Below are positions 35,848 through 44,393 of a stretch of 64,000 nt of DNA, one piece after another. Source of the stretch: Paenibacillus soyae. GTDB taxonomy: Bacteria > Bacillota > Bacilli > Paenibacillales > Paenibacillaceae. The notes under the pieces were generated by a model that saw nothing but the letters and a program-made list of their open reading frames with translations, searched no databases and was not told where the DNA came from. The stretch is taken from the NCBI RefSeq assembly GCF_024623455.1, contig NZ_JANIPJ010000020.1, positions 62,001 through 126,000 of the forward strand. Reading direction: 5' to 3'. The first letter of the stretch is position 1. Every line of letters begins with the position of its first letter. The translations under genes were made by a program, and so were the position numbers.

Positions 35848-37503
35848 CTAGCGGCTGAACTGCCAAGCGCTGAGGCGGAATAACTCCTTCTCCCGCTCGC
35901 CCCTGAAGATGAAATAAAGATCATGTTTGCCATCGGCGCCGGCAGCACCCGATTTTATCTCCTGCCACTGCCCGTTCGTATTCGGCACCTCCAGCAACCC
36001 GATAAGCTTGCCGTTCGGACCGTCTAGCCGAACCTCGATCGCGCTGCCCGCCTCGTCGCTGGCAACCCATGCCGACAAGGAGGATGCGCCAGTGCCGAAG
36101 TCAGCCTGCGCCACGGCCGTCCAGTCTCCGTCATGAATGTCGCTCACGATCAGCTTAGCCGCCTTTCCTTCCGCAGGCTCCGAATCCATCGGCTGCGTTA
36201 GCACGCCGGCGCTCCACGCCATTGTAGCTGCATCAATAAGAACGAACGGATCCAGCGCCTTGACCGGCTCAACGCCTTGCATATCGGCGATGATTTCGGT
36301 AATGGAACCGTCCTCGGCGAATTGCACCTTGTTGAGATGCGTCGACCGATAGCCCTTGGGAACGCCCATCGCCTTGGATAACGTCTGAGCATGATAAGCG
36401 ATGTACCATTCTTCATGGAACGGGAAGATGACATGATGGTTATTGCCCCCGACTCCGAAGAAATGGCCCGGGTTTTTCAGAATGGAGCCCTGATACGTCC
36501 AAGGACCCATCGGATGATCGCTGGTCATATAAGCAATCTCGCCCGCGGGAGGGCTTCCTTCCGGCCGTGCTCCGTCATAGAAATTAGAGCAGTACGTATA
36601 GTAGTAGACGCCGCCAACCTTATTGATGCCGGCATCCTCGAACATGAACGGAGCCGGTATCGTTGAGGCTTCGCCGACGATGCTCACCATATCGTCCCCG
36701 AGCTGGATCACGCGCGCCGTATTCGGCATCTCGTGCTTGCCTTCCGGTACGCCGCCGCCGTAATAGAGATATCCCGTTCCGTCCTCATCGACCAGAACGG
36801 CGGGATCGAACAGCCAAGCCACGCCAGCCGCGGCGGGCATGTCCCGCGAGATAAGCGGCTTGCCGATCGGATCCGACCAAGGCCCGGTCGGACTGTCGCT
36901 GGTCAGCACGCCGATCCCGCTCGCGTTGTTGGCGAAGTACAGGAAGAATTGATCCTTGCCGTTGATCTTCTTATGAGCAGCTGCCGGCGCCCACGACTGC
37001 GTCGCCCACTTGGCCGCGCCTTGCGGGCCGGCAACCTGAATGACGCCATGATCCGTCCAGTTGATTAGATCGTCAGAGGAAATGACCGACAGCTTGTTAA
37101 TGTTCCCGTAGGTGTTGTCCTTGACCTCGCCTTGACCGTCGTATTCCAGCACGTCGTTCGTATTGTACAAGTAGACGCGGTCTCCATACACAAGCGCATA
37201 TGGGTCTGCTCCGAACTTGTGGGCGACGACGGGATTGCCGTAGCCCGGGAGCTTCCCGACAGCCTCCGCAGGCGGCGTAAAGGTTACCTCCGCCGATGCG
37301 GCGCTATCGTCCGCCGTCATATTGTCATTGCCGGAGTTATCGGACTCCAGCGCGCTCCATTTCATTTCTTCCTTCATGACTGCCTTCAACTCCCTGTTCG
37401 ATTTTAGTGTGATGGTGCCAGCAGTTTGGCCGTTTGCTTGAATCATGCTGACGGCGATGAATAGCGAAGCGATTAAGATGATCGATTTCTTCCGCAAGGC
37501 CAT
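35848..37503 (-). CDS. Secreted GH43 arabinofuranosidase/xylosidase with C-terminal CBM6-like domain
   Basis: 551 aa from ATG 37503, nine bases after GAGGGG; ATG 37512 is an alternative but sits directly on the ribosome site. Signal peptide about 1-26. The five-bladed GH43 propeller shows base Asp in GADPYAL, pKa Asp in LFDPAVL and acid Glu in MFEDAGINK. The last ~130 residues form a jelly-roll CBM6-like domain (AVQADFGTGASSLSAWVASD). It probably removes arabinose from arabinoxylan and opens the chain for the xylanase encoded next. The promoter at 37564 has the cre-like motif seen at 15700. Confidence 0.9.
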   Translation of the reverse strand: MALRKKSIILIASLFIAVSMIQANGQTAGTITLKSNRELKAVMKEEMKWSALESDNSGNDNMTADDSAASAEVTFTPPAEAVGKLPGYGNPVVAHKFGADPYALVYGDRVYLYNTNDVLEYDGQGEVKDNTYGNINKLSVISSDDLINWTDHGVIQVAGPQGAAKWATQSWAPAAAHKKINGKDQFFLYFANNASGIGVLTSDSPTGPWSDPIGKPLISRDMPAAAGVAWLFDPAVLVDEDGTGYLYYGGGVPEGKHEMPNTARVIQLGDDMVSIVGEASTIPAPFMFEDAGINKVGGVYYYTYCSNFYDGARPEGSPPAGEIAYMTSDHPMGPWTYQGSILKNPGHFFGVGGNNHHVIFPFHEEWYIAYHAQTLSKAMGVPKGYRSTHLNKVQFAEDGSITEIIADMQGVEPVKALDPFVLIDAATMAWSAGVLTQPMDSEPAEGKAAKLIVSDIHDGDWTAVAQADFGTGASSLSAWVASDEAGSAIEVRLDGPNGKLIGLLEVPNTNGQWQEIKSGAAGADGKHDLYFIFRGEREKELFRLSAWQFSR

Positions 37504-37563
37504 AGCGTTCATCCCCTCTCTTGCAGCCCGACCTCTCATTTCCCTCCTTCCCAATCTTTAAAA

Positions 37564-37592
37564 AGTGTAACGCTTACATATAAAGGCAACAA
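37564..37592 (-). promoter_or_regulatory. Promoter of GH43-GH10 operon with cre-like site
   Basis: The minus strand shows TTGTTG (37587-37592), 17-bp spacer and TACACT (37564-37569), overlapped by TGTAAGCGTTACA (37566-37578). Same layout as at 15698-15727. Confidence 0.6.
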
Positions 37593-37640
37593 CCCGCCGA
37601 ATCGTATGTCCGGCACCCGTCGATTTCTAGCTTCGCCAAC

Positions 37641-37672
37641 GAAAAAAATCCGTTGAACGTCGTCAACGGATT
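37641..37672 (-). terminator. Terminator of solute-binding/YesMN operon
   Basis: The stem AATCCGTTGA / TCAACGGATT with six-base loop is followed on the minus strand by a T-rich run. It lies ten bases past the response-regulator stop. Confidence 0.88.
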
Positions 37673-37681
37673 CTCTAGGGT

Positions 37682-39319
37682 TTAAACCAAACCATCCCGA
37701 TATTCCTGAGGCGTCAGTCCCGTCATCTTCTTGAAGAAACGAGTGAAGGAATGAGCGGCCTCGTAGCCGACGGACGCGGCGACGTCCCGCACCTTCAATT
37801 CATGATTAAGGAGCAAATCCTTCGCCTTGCGCAGCCTGCATTTGTCGATATATTCGGACACGTTCATGCCGGATTCCTGCTTGAAGAACCGGGACAGATA
37901 ACACGGGTTGAAGTAATGAATTTCCGCCAGCCTGACCAAGGACAGATCCTCGTCCAGGTGTTCTTCGATAAACTGGCAGATGCGCGCGGTTATTTTGGCG
38001 GCCCGGTCTCTATCGTCTTTATTTTTGTAGTCGAAAATAGATTCGGCCGCTCCGCGCAGATACATGAACGCTTCCTTCATGGAATCATGATCATCCAGCC
38101 TCATGAGCTTCCCGAACTCGGCGAGCTTGTCTCTCATGCCCATCCGATTCATGTAGGAGAGCAGCAGGAGCGAGACGGCATAGTAACCCTCGATCGTCTT
38201 CTCTACATTGCCGCAGCCGCAGCTTTGAAGCAGCTTGTTCGCGAGAATATCCAGCTCTTCGAGAAATTCCTTCGCCTTCCCGCCGTCCAAATGCGCTTCC
38301 AATATAGAGGATTTATGATCGATAGATGCGCCTTCTTTCCACGCATCCCCCTCCGCTTGTTCCGCTCGATCGATCAGCAGCATGGACAGATCATCCCCGA
38401 TTCTCAGCTGCTGCAGCCGGCGAAGCCTTTCGTACCGATTCGTCACTTCCTTCCATTCGCACAAGGCGCCATTGACCGTGAAGCTGATCGCCGATTGCAA
38501 GGAGGCCAGGCAGGCTTCTTGAACAAGCTCCAACGTCCCTTCCATATAGCGTATAAAATGCTGGCTGAACGTCTCCCCGGCATGCGGCGACGGCTGAATA
38601 AGCCAGAGCATATCTCCATGCTTGTCAATAATCCCGATGCTGCGCGTTTGCTCCGACATAAACGAATTCCAAAGCCTCCGCACTTCGGAGAGCCATTTGC
38701 TCCTTCCCGCAAACCCCGCCTCTCCGTTATTGGAGACCCGGCCAAGAGCCAGCAGGACGGGAGCATCCGGAGAAAGCGGAATATGGAGATCCTCGAAATC
38801 CCGGGCCAGCTCTTCCCGCCTTTCATGCATGGAGCTGCTTCCTTGGAGCAAATGCCGGAAGTAATCGCCTTGCGCCACAAGCTCCAGCGCATCCGTCTGC
38901 TCTAACGACTTCTCTACGAGCCGCTCCAACCGGAGCTCTTGATCGATTTCCCGGATGACTTCCAGCACCGTCTGCGTCACTTTATCGTACCCTTCCGTCT
39001 TAAGCAAATAACGCGCGTTCGGAAGCTGAATCGCTTGATAGGCGTAGTCGAACTCGCTGAAGCCTGTCAGAAACACGATCTTGCAGCGGGGCCAGTAAAT
39101 TTGAATTTGCTTCGACAATTCCAAGCCGTTCATTCCCGGCATTCGGATATCCGTAAGCACGATATCCACGCGCGTGCGTGAGAGCCAATGAAGCGCTTCC
39201 TTCGCGGAATAGGCTTTGCATACGTCCAGAGACTCCGATAAGAGGCGCTGAAGCACCTCGTATAGACCGTCCGTTATGATTTCCTCGTCGTCGACGATCA
39301 ATAGTCTATACATGGTCAT
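37682..39319 (-). CDS. YesN-type response regulator (receiver + AraC DNA-binding)
   Basis: 545 aa. Receiver domain 1-125 with the acidic pair D10-D11, phospho-acceptor D57 (VLTDIRMPG) and K in YLLKTEG. A long central region of ~300 residues follows, and the last 100 residues form AraC-type helix-turn-helix motifs (LSLVRLAEIHYFNPCYLSRF, LKVRDVAASVGYEAAHSFTR). Its start overlaps the end of the kinase gene (TAG at 39306), with ATG 39313 as alternative. Partner of the kinase at 39306-41054. Likely activates carbohydrate-utilisation genes. Confidence 0.92.
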   Translation of the reverse strand: MTMYRLLIVDDEEIITDGLYEVLQRLLSESLDVCKAYSAKEALHWLSRTRVDIVLTDIRMPGMNGLELSKQIQIYWPRCKIVFLTGFSEFDYAYQAIQLPNARYLLKTEGYDKVTQTVLEVIREIDQELRLERLVEKSLEQTDALELVAQGDYFRHLLQGSSSMHERREELARDFEDLHIPLSPDAPVLLALGRVSNNGEAGFAGRSKWLSEVRRLWNSFMSEQTRSIGIIDKHGDMLWLIQPSPHAGETFSQHFIRYMEGTLELVQEACLASLQSAISFTVNGALCEWKEVTNRYERLRRLQQLRIGDDLSMLLIDRAEQAEGDAWKEGASIDHKSSILEAHLDGGKAKEFLEELDILANKLLQSCGCGNVEKTIEGYYAVSLLLLSYMNRMGMRDKLAEFGKLMRLDDHDSMKEAFMYLRGAAESIFDYKNKDDRDRAAKITARICQFIEEHLDEDLSLVRLAEIHYFNPCYLSRFFKQESGMNVSEYIDKCRLRKAKDLLLNHELKVRDVAASVGYEAAHSFTRFFKKMTGLTPQEYRDGLV

Positions 39320-41054
39320 TCTCCTCCTCCAGCCTGATCCGTATAACGACCTTCAGTCCGTTCAGCTCGCTCCTGGACAGGAACAAGCCGCTCTCATCCC
39401 CGAAGGTCAGGACGAGCCTCCGGTGAATATTAATGATGCCCGTGCTCTCGTGGGAAGGAGCCGTGCCTGCCAGTCGTTCCTGCAAAGCTACGATATCGGA
39501 ATCGTCCATGTATTCTCCGTTATCTTCAATAATGATGCATGCCTCGTTTTCTCTGCGTTCGAACGTGACGCGGAGCAGCCCTTCTTCCGCCTTCTTCTCC
39601 AAGCTATGCTCGTATGCGTTCTCTATAATCGGCTGGATGATGAGACGCGGGACTCGAATTCCCTCCATCTCTCTCGGCAGCTCGTCGAACTGCACTCGGA
39701 TTCGCCTCGAGAATCGCAGCTTCTGGATTTCGGTATACATGCGGGAATGCTTGACCTCTTCCGACAACGGGACGTGATCTTCCCCGTTGCGGGTAATGAA
39801 CCGGAAGTATTCGCCCAGCATGTTGGTGAATAGCTCGATCCGATCCACGTCTCCCGTCTTCGCGAGAGAGTTCAGAATAAAGAAGCTGTTATATAGAAAA
39901 TGAGGATTGATCTGGGACTGCAGCTGCTTGAGCTCGGCGCGCTGCATCATCATCTTCTGCTTGTAGTCCTGATCGATCATGCTCTGCAGTCTGACCAGCA
40001 TTTGATTGTACCTTGCGTACAGGTATCCGAATTCGTCCCTTCGCTCGTGCTCGATCGGAGCGTCGAGCGATCCGTTCTCCATTCGCTTGAAGCCTTGCAC
40101 GAGATAAAGCAGCGGTCGATGGATGAAGCGGTACGACGAGTAGGAGAATGCAATGACCGCAAGAAGCGAGGTCAGCGCGAACAATAATCCCCAGTTATAG
40201 AATGTTTTCAAGGGCCGCTTCACGGTCTCCTCCGGCAGGAAGGCCGCGATGGAAAGCCCAAGCGAGTCGGAATGCACCTTGTTCAAATGATAGCTCCGGC
40301 CGCTCATCTCCATCTGAAATTCATTGTCGTCCGTCGCGCTTGCGGCTTGCACGAATTGCAGAATGGAACCATCGGCCTCCGGATGGCTGCGGATGGTAAA
40401 TCCATTCTCCTCCAGAATAAGCAGGGACCCGCTATCCGGGTATAAGTTAATCTGGTTCAACGATTTGCCCAGCTTATCCGAATCCAATTCGATTTGAACG
40501 TTAAGAATCGGCAGCTCCTCCATATTGCCGCTCTGCTTGGACGCGCTTAAGTGAAGAGCGTTGTTCCATAACAGAAGACGGCTCTCATTCGTGCCAGCTC
40601 TTGAATAGAAGGTATGAAAACGGACTTCGTCAAACGGTTGAACGCCGTTTACCGCCGATACCGTCTTGTTGATGGTCCGAATGTGTACGAAAATATCCTT
40701 GATATAAGGGCTGCTGTTCTGGAAGGAAGTCAGCCGATGAAGCAGTTCGTTCAAGCTCTTCCTCTGTTCCGCGCTGTCCATCAGGGACCAGGTGGCCGAA
40801 AGCTTACTCAGCTCTCCGTCTTCCACGGTATTGAACAGCTGCAGCTCCATCCACTCCACTTCGCGATTCAACCCGTCCAAGTAATACTCCAGCTGCTTGA
40901 CGGTAGCTCTTGTAATGTCGTTGCTTGCGTTCTGATAGCTCCATTGATACAAGTAAACCCCTAGCAGAATAATCGGAATAACGACGATAATATAGGTAAG
41001 CACTAGACGTGCAAAAATCGATTGGCGCATGGAGAATGCGGGAAATTTAATCAA
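39306..41054 (-). CDS. YesM-type sensor histidine kinase
   Basis: 582 aa from TTG 41054 behind GGAGG. Two transmembrane helices (~15-37 and ~287-310) bracket an external sensor of about 250 residues. A HAMP linker follows (~311-365), then HisKA_7TM-like His kinase A domain with H385 in QINPHFLYNS, and an ATPase domain with N-box (IIENAYEHS) and DNG motif (IEDNGEYMDD). The second glycine of the usual DNGxG is not present. The partner regulator follows with overlapping coding ends, and the solute-binding gene precedes. Confidence 0.9.
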   Translation of the reverse strand: MIKFPAFSMRQSIFARLVLTYIIVVIPIILLGVYLYQWSYQNASNDITRATVKQLEYYLDGLNREVEWMELQLFNTVEDGELSKLSATWSLMDSAEQRKSLNELLHRLTSFQNSSPYIKDIFVHIRTINKTVSAVNGVQPFDEVRFHTFYSRAGTNESRLLLWNNALHLSASKQSGNMEELPILNVQIELDSDKLGKSLNQINLYPDSGSLLILEENGFTIRSHPEADGSILQFVQAASATDDNEFQMEMSGRSYHLNKVHSDSLGLSIAAFLPEETVKRPLKTFYNWGLLFALTSLLAVIAFSYSSYRFIHRPLLYLVQGFKRMENGSLDAPIEHERRDEFGYLYARYNQMLVRLQSMIDQDYKQKMMMQRAELKQLQSQINPHFLYNSFFILNSLAKTGDVDRIELFTNMLGEYFRFITRNGEDHVPLSEEVKHSRMYTEIQKLRFSRRIRVQFDELPREMEGIRVPRLIIQPIIENAYEHSLEKKAEEGLLRVTFERRENEACIIIEDNGEYMDDSDIVALQERLAGTAPSHESTGIINIHRRLVLTFGDESGLFLSRSELNGLKVVIRIRLEEENDHV

Positions 41055-41087
41055 TCAAACGCCTCCGTTGCCGCATGGATGTCAAGG

Positions 41088-42785
41088 TTAAGGATTGTTC
41101 TTCTCGGCAAACCATTGGTTGACCTCCGCTGTCATTTCGTCTCCGCCCAGATCGGACCATTCTTTGATGAACCGGTCAAAATCCTCGACAGGGCGTCCAA
41201 GTATGATATTGATATACGTCTCTAGCTGAAGCTCGTCCAATACGGCCTGCTTATCGATCATCGTATCCGTAGGCGCGCCAACGAAGCCTTCGAACAGCAG
41301 CTGACCGTTCCTCTCGTATTGGTCCAAAATCGCAAAAGCGCCGTCCGGGCCGTACGCCTTCTCCCATCCCCAGCCGGTATCTTTATTCGAGCTTCCGGAC
41401 AAATACGCCTCAATGTTTTTCTGGATCGCTTTCGCTTCATCCCTCAGCATGGAGAAGTCGCCTGTGCGGCGTGCTTCCTTCAGCTCCAAGAAGGCATCTA
41501 AGTTTTTCCTTCCGGGGTAAGGCGTTATCGGCGACAATTGCCATACCGGGAACGGATTGCTGTAATACGTTTCGTATTCGGCCGTCTCGCCCCAGTTTTT
41601 CTCCAGATGAAGATTGAACATCTTCACAACGGCTTCCGGATGAGGGAAGTCCTTCCGTACCGCAAAGAATTGATAGGTGCTGAACCGGAGCGGCACCTTC
41701 GGCTTCTCGACGCCTTCCGACACGATGGGGAATGCCTTCCATTCGGAATTCGGGTACAAGCCCCGGCTGGCTTGCGCGACGAACGCGCCCCACTGCTCCC
41801 CGTAGAACATGCCCAGCTTGCCCGATGCGAGCATCTCCTTCACCTTGTCGCCGTTCTTCAATCCGAACTCGGGGTCGAGCTGTCCGTTTTTGTACATGTC
41901 CTGGAGCGCCAAGAGCGCCGTCTTCACTTCCGGTTGAACGCCTCCGTAGACGAGCTTGCCTTTGTCGTCCTTCAGCCATATTTTCGGATAGGCGCCGTAC
42001 CCGGCCATAAAGTCCATAACACCCATGACGGGATCCCACAAATATTGGGTGACGGCAAGACCATACGTATCGTTTTTGCCGTTCTGGTCGGGATCCTGTT
42101 CTGTAAACGCTTTCGATATGGCATGCAAATCATCCATCGTGCGAGGCGGCTGCATGCCCAGCTGCTCCAGCCAGTCCGTTCGGATCCAAATGAATTGCGC
42201 TCCTTCGATTGATGCGCCGGTTTCCGGAATGGCCATAAGTTTGCCGTCGATCGTAGCCGAATCGAACGGGCCCATCCCCTCCTGGCTAAGAATTCGTTTG
42301 GTGAGCGGCGTCGCGTACTTCTCGTAAGTATCCGTCATCTCCTGGATCAGCCCCGCGTTGGTCAGCAGCCTCAGCTGCTGGGCATTCACCTTCATAATGT
42401 CGGGTATATCGCCGGAGGCGATGGCAACCCCTAGCTTCTGCTGATACAAATCGCCTTTCGCAAGCCAATCGTACTGAATTCGAATGCCCAATACCTCTTC
42501 GTAGAGCCGGCTCCATGTATTGTCCTCCACGGACTGGCCCGGCAGCTCGCGAATTAAGTTTTCAAGTCCCGTCCCGTTCTCTCTGACGAAAGTGACGTCG
42601 ATCGGAGGATCGTATCGGCCAAGACCCGGCTCATCATAAAACACCATCTCCTGCCCCGAATCCGGAATGGGAGGTTCTTCGTTGCCGTTATCGCTGCATC
42701 CGGACATCAGAGGGATACAGGATACCAGCAGACAGAGCGGGAGCAGCACTAGCTTTGTTTTTCTCCAATGGTTCGCGTTCCGCAC
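41088..42785 (-). CDS. LplA-type solute-binding lipoprotein, first gene of YesMN operon
   Basis: 565 aa from GTG 42785 with GGGG seven bases upstream. Lipobox LMSGC (Cys30). The family-1 solute-binding fold is of the larger LplA type, with a Ca-binding-like DPDQNGKNDTYG loop and late WGWEKAYGPDGAF. No permeases follow; the kinase starts 33 bp downstream. It may deliver sugar to permeases elsewhere or serve as a ligand-presenting partner for the kinase. Both are inference. Confidence 0.92.
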   Translation of the reverse strand: MRNANHWRKTKLVLLPLCLLVSCIPLMSGCSDNGNEEPPIPDSGQEMVFYDEPGLGRYDPPIDVTFVRENGTGLENLIRELPGQSVEDNTWSRLYEEVLGIRIQYDWLAKGDLYQQKLGVAIASGDIPDIMKVNAQQLRLLTNAGLIQEMTDTYEKYATPLTKRILSQEGMGPFDSATIDGKLMAIPETGASIEGAQFIWIRTDWLEQLGMQPPRTMDDLHAISKAFTEQDPDQNGKNDTYGLAVTQYLWDPVMGVMDFMAGYGAYPKIWLKDDKGKLVYGGVQPEVKTALLALQDMYKNGQLDPEFGLKNGDKVKEMLASGKLGMFYGEQWGAFVAQASRGLYPNSEWKAFPIVSEGVEKPKVPLRFSTYQFFAVRKDFPHPEAVVKMFNLHLEKNWGETAEYETYYSNPFPVWQLSPITPYPGRKNLDAFLELKEARRTGDFSMLRDEAKAIQKNIEAYLSGSSNKDTGWGWEKAYGPDGAFAILDQYERNGQLLFEGFVGAPTDTMIDKQAVLDELQLETYINIILGRPVEDFDRFIKEWSDLGGDEMTAEVNQWFAEKNNP

Positions 42786-42928
42786 AATACAACCCCATTT
42801 CTACAAGATTCGGTGCAATGCCGACGAGCTGTATATGATTCATTATCCGAATACTTGATTCCGCCCTGCAAGGTGCATATTTTGACTTTCGTTACCCGTT
42901 CATGACTTCTTGTTCGAAAATAGGAAGG

Positions 42929-42954
42929 GTCCGACATTCCGGTGGAATGCGGAC
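42929..42954 (-). terminator. Leader hairpin (possible attenuator) before solute-binding gene
   Basis: GTCCG.CATTCC / GGAATG.CGGAC with a small loop. It lies 20-45 bases after the predicted -10 box on the minus strand and is followed by CCTTCCTATTTTCG. It could also end transcripts from the GH88 gene. Confidence 0.45.
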
Positions 42955-42973
42955 TCCCGCTTCGTTAATGTCT

Positions 42974-43003
42974 ATTATAAGCGAATGGGCTTTCGTTGTG
43001 GAA
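42974..43003 (-). promoter_or_regulatory. Promoter candidate of solute-binding/YesMN operon
   Basis: TATAAT on the minus strand (42974-42979), with TTCCAC 18 bp upstream as weak -35. The leader to the GTG start would be about 185 bases. Confidence 0.45.
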
Positions 43004-43145
43004 GCTATATTCTGCTCCTGCCATTGCCGATATCCAGAATCGGGCTGTCCTGCAGCTGCGCGAGTCGCAGCCGTGAAGCTCGAACAGGACGGGCTCGTTC
43101 GCCCCCCGATTGAGGAGCGGACCGACCCACAACCTGACGAGAAAC

Positions 43146-44264
43146 CTAGAAAACCCGATTCTTCCATCCTTGCAGCTTGGCCAGGGCCTCGACGTAGAAG
43201 TAGTCCCCATAGATTAGGGACACATTGACGTTCATGCCGCCAGGCTTGTTGCCCGTGCCCGACAGCAGAATAGCCTCGTGCTCCGAAAGCTCCCACGTCG
43301 CATAATGAACCGTCAATGAATGCAGGATACGCTGGGCGGCCTCATGGTATGAGCGGCCATGAATACCCGGAAGCGCCGCGGACAACTCTAGCAGTCCTGA
43401 CGCCGCGCATGCCGCGGCTGAAGTATCGCGGGGCTCCGCACCCAAGTTATCAGCGGCGCGGAAATCCCAATGCGCCACGTTATCTTCGGGCAAATTGGCG
43501 ATAAAAAAGTTCGCGACCCGCTGAGCGGCATACAGATAGGTTAGATCCCCCGTACGGTTGTACGTGTTCGTCATTCCGTATAGCGCCCAAGCGCATCCCC
43601 GGCTCCAAGCCGAGTCCGGGCCAGCCCCTTGCCCGCCAAGCGCTTCCAAGACATCGCCAGTTATAGGGTTAAAGCTAACGATATGACGAACGGATCCGTC
43701 TTGGCGAATGAAGTGCTTCGCCAAGCTGTCGGCATGCGCAATGCCGATTTGGGCAAATCGCGGGTCGCCGGTCTCCTCGGCGGCCCAGAACAAAAGAGAC
43801 AAATTCATGGCCGAATCGATAATAGACCAGCCTATCTTGTTCTGATTCCATGCGCGTATAAATCTGCCGGCCAAATTAAATCGTCCGGCCAAGAAATTGG
43901 CTGCCGCCAACCCGCGGCGTCTGCCGTCCGGATCTCCCGTCAGCTTATATTTCATTACCGCCGTCGGCAAATATTGAAAGCCTACATCATGGTGAAAATT
44001 GTTTTCTTCCACCGACATTCGTTCAAGCCGCTCATCCCATCCCCACGCGCCTTCCTTGTAATGCTCCTTGCCTGTCATGTCATACATAATCCACTGAATG
44101 CCCGGCCAAAACCCGGAAGTCCACCAATCGTGGCGCATATCATCATAAGCTCCGCTGTCAGGCGGAGCAACGTGCGGAGATTTGTCTCCGATCTGGATCA
44201 TCATTCGATCCACCTTACGTTCAAGCAACTCCCAGATATTCGTATGATCTAACGTTTTATTCAT
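43146..44264 (-). CDS. GH88 unsaturated glucuronyl hydrolase
   Basis: 372 aa, cytosolic (no signal). Hydrates the 4,5-unsaturated uronic acid at the non-reducing end of oligosaccharides made by polysaccharide lyases. An (alpha/alpha)6 barrel with D93 (HHDVGF) and D150 (SIIDSA), matching the two catalytic Asp of the Bacillus enzyme, and a substrate-loop WSRGCAWALYG. The start ATG 44264 has AAAGGAGG seven bases upstream. It is divergent from the AraC regulator at 44394, with a shared ~130-bp control region. With GH105 and GH28 it processes pectin or glycosaminoglycan-like oligomers; the lyase partner may be the 2096-aa pectate lyase. Confidence 0.92.
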   Translation of the reverse strand: MNKTLDHTNIWELLERKVDRMMIQIGDKSPHVAPPDSGAYDDMRHDWWTSGFWPGIQWIMYDMTGKEHYKEGAWGWDERLERMSVEENNFHHDVGFQYLPTAVMKYKLTGDPDGRRRGLAAANFLAGRFNLAGRFIRAWNQNKIGWSIIDSAMNLSLLFWAAEETGDPRFAQIGIAHADSLAKHFIRQDGSVRHIVSFNPITGDVLEALGGQGAGPDSAWSRGCAWALYGMTNTYNRTGDLTYLYAAQRVANFFIANLPEDNVAHWDFRAADNLGAEPRDTSAAACAASGLLELSAALPGIHGRSYHEAAQRILHSLTVHYATWELSEHEAILLSGTGNKPGGMNVNVSLIYGDYFYVEALAKLQGWKNRVF

Positions 44265-44393
44265 ACATGAACCTCCTTTATCCCAATCGTTGTGCCGCCA
44301 GCTCTTCCCTTCATGTTATCGCAAATAAATAAATTCTTGTTTGTGGCTCTTATGATAAAATGTTGCTATATTACGATTCCGGCGGTGCTCTAA

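Larger units (their letters stand above)
42786..43145. other. 360-bp gene-free stretch upstream of solute-binding gene
   Basis: It holds the putative promoter near 42974 and the leader hairpin 42929-42954. Open frames on both strands are short, lack ribosome sites and do not resemble a protein family. Nothing else was seen. Confidence 0.6.

Noticed and set aside
42892..43296. Open frames on both strands between the solute-binding and GH88 genes
   Set aside because: No ribosome site or protein-like composition. Part overlaps the GH88 gene, and a promoter and hairpin explain the region better.
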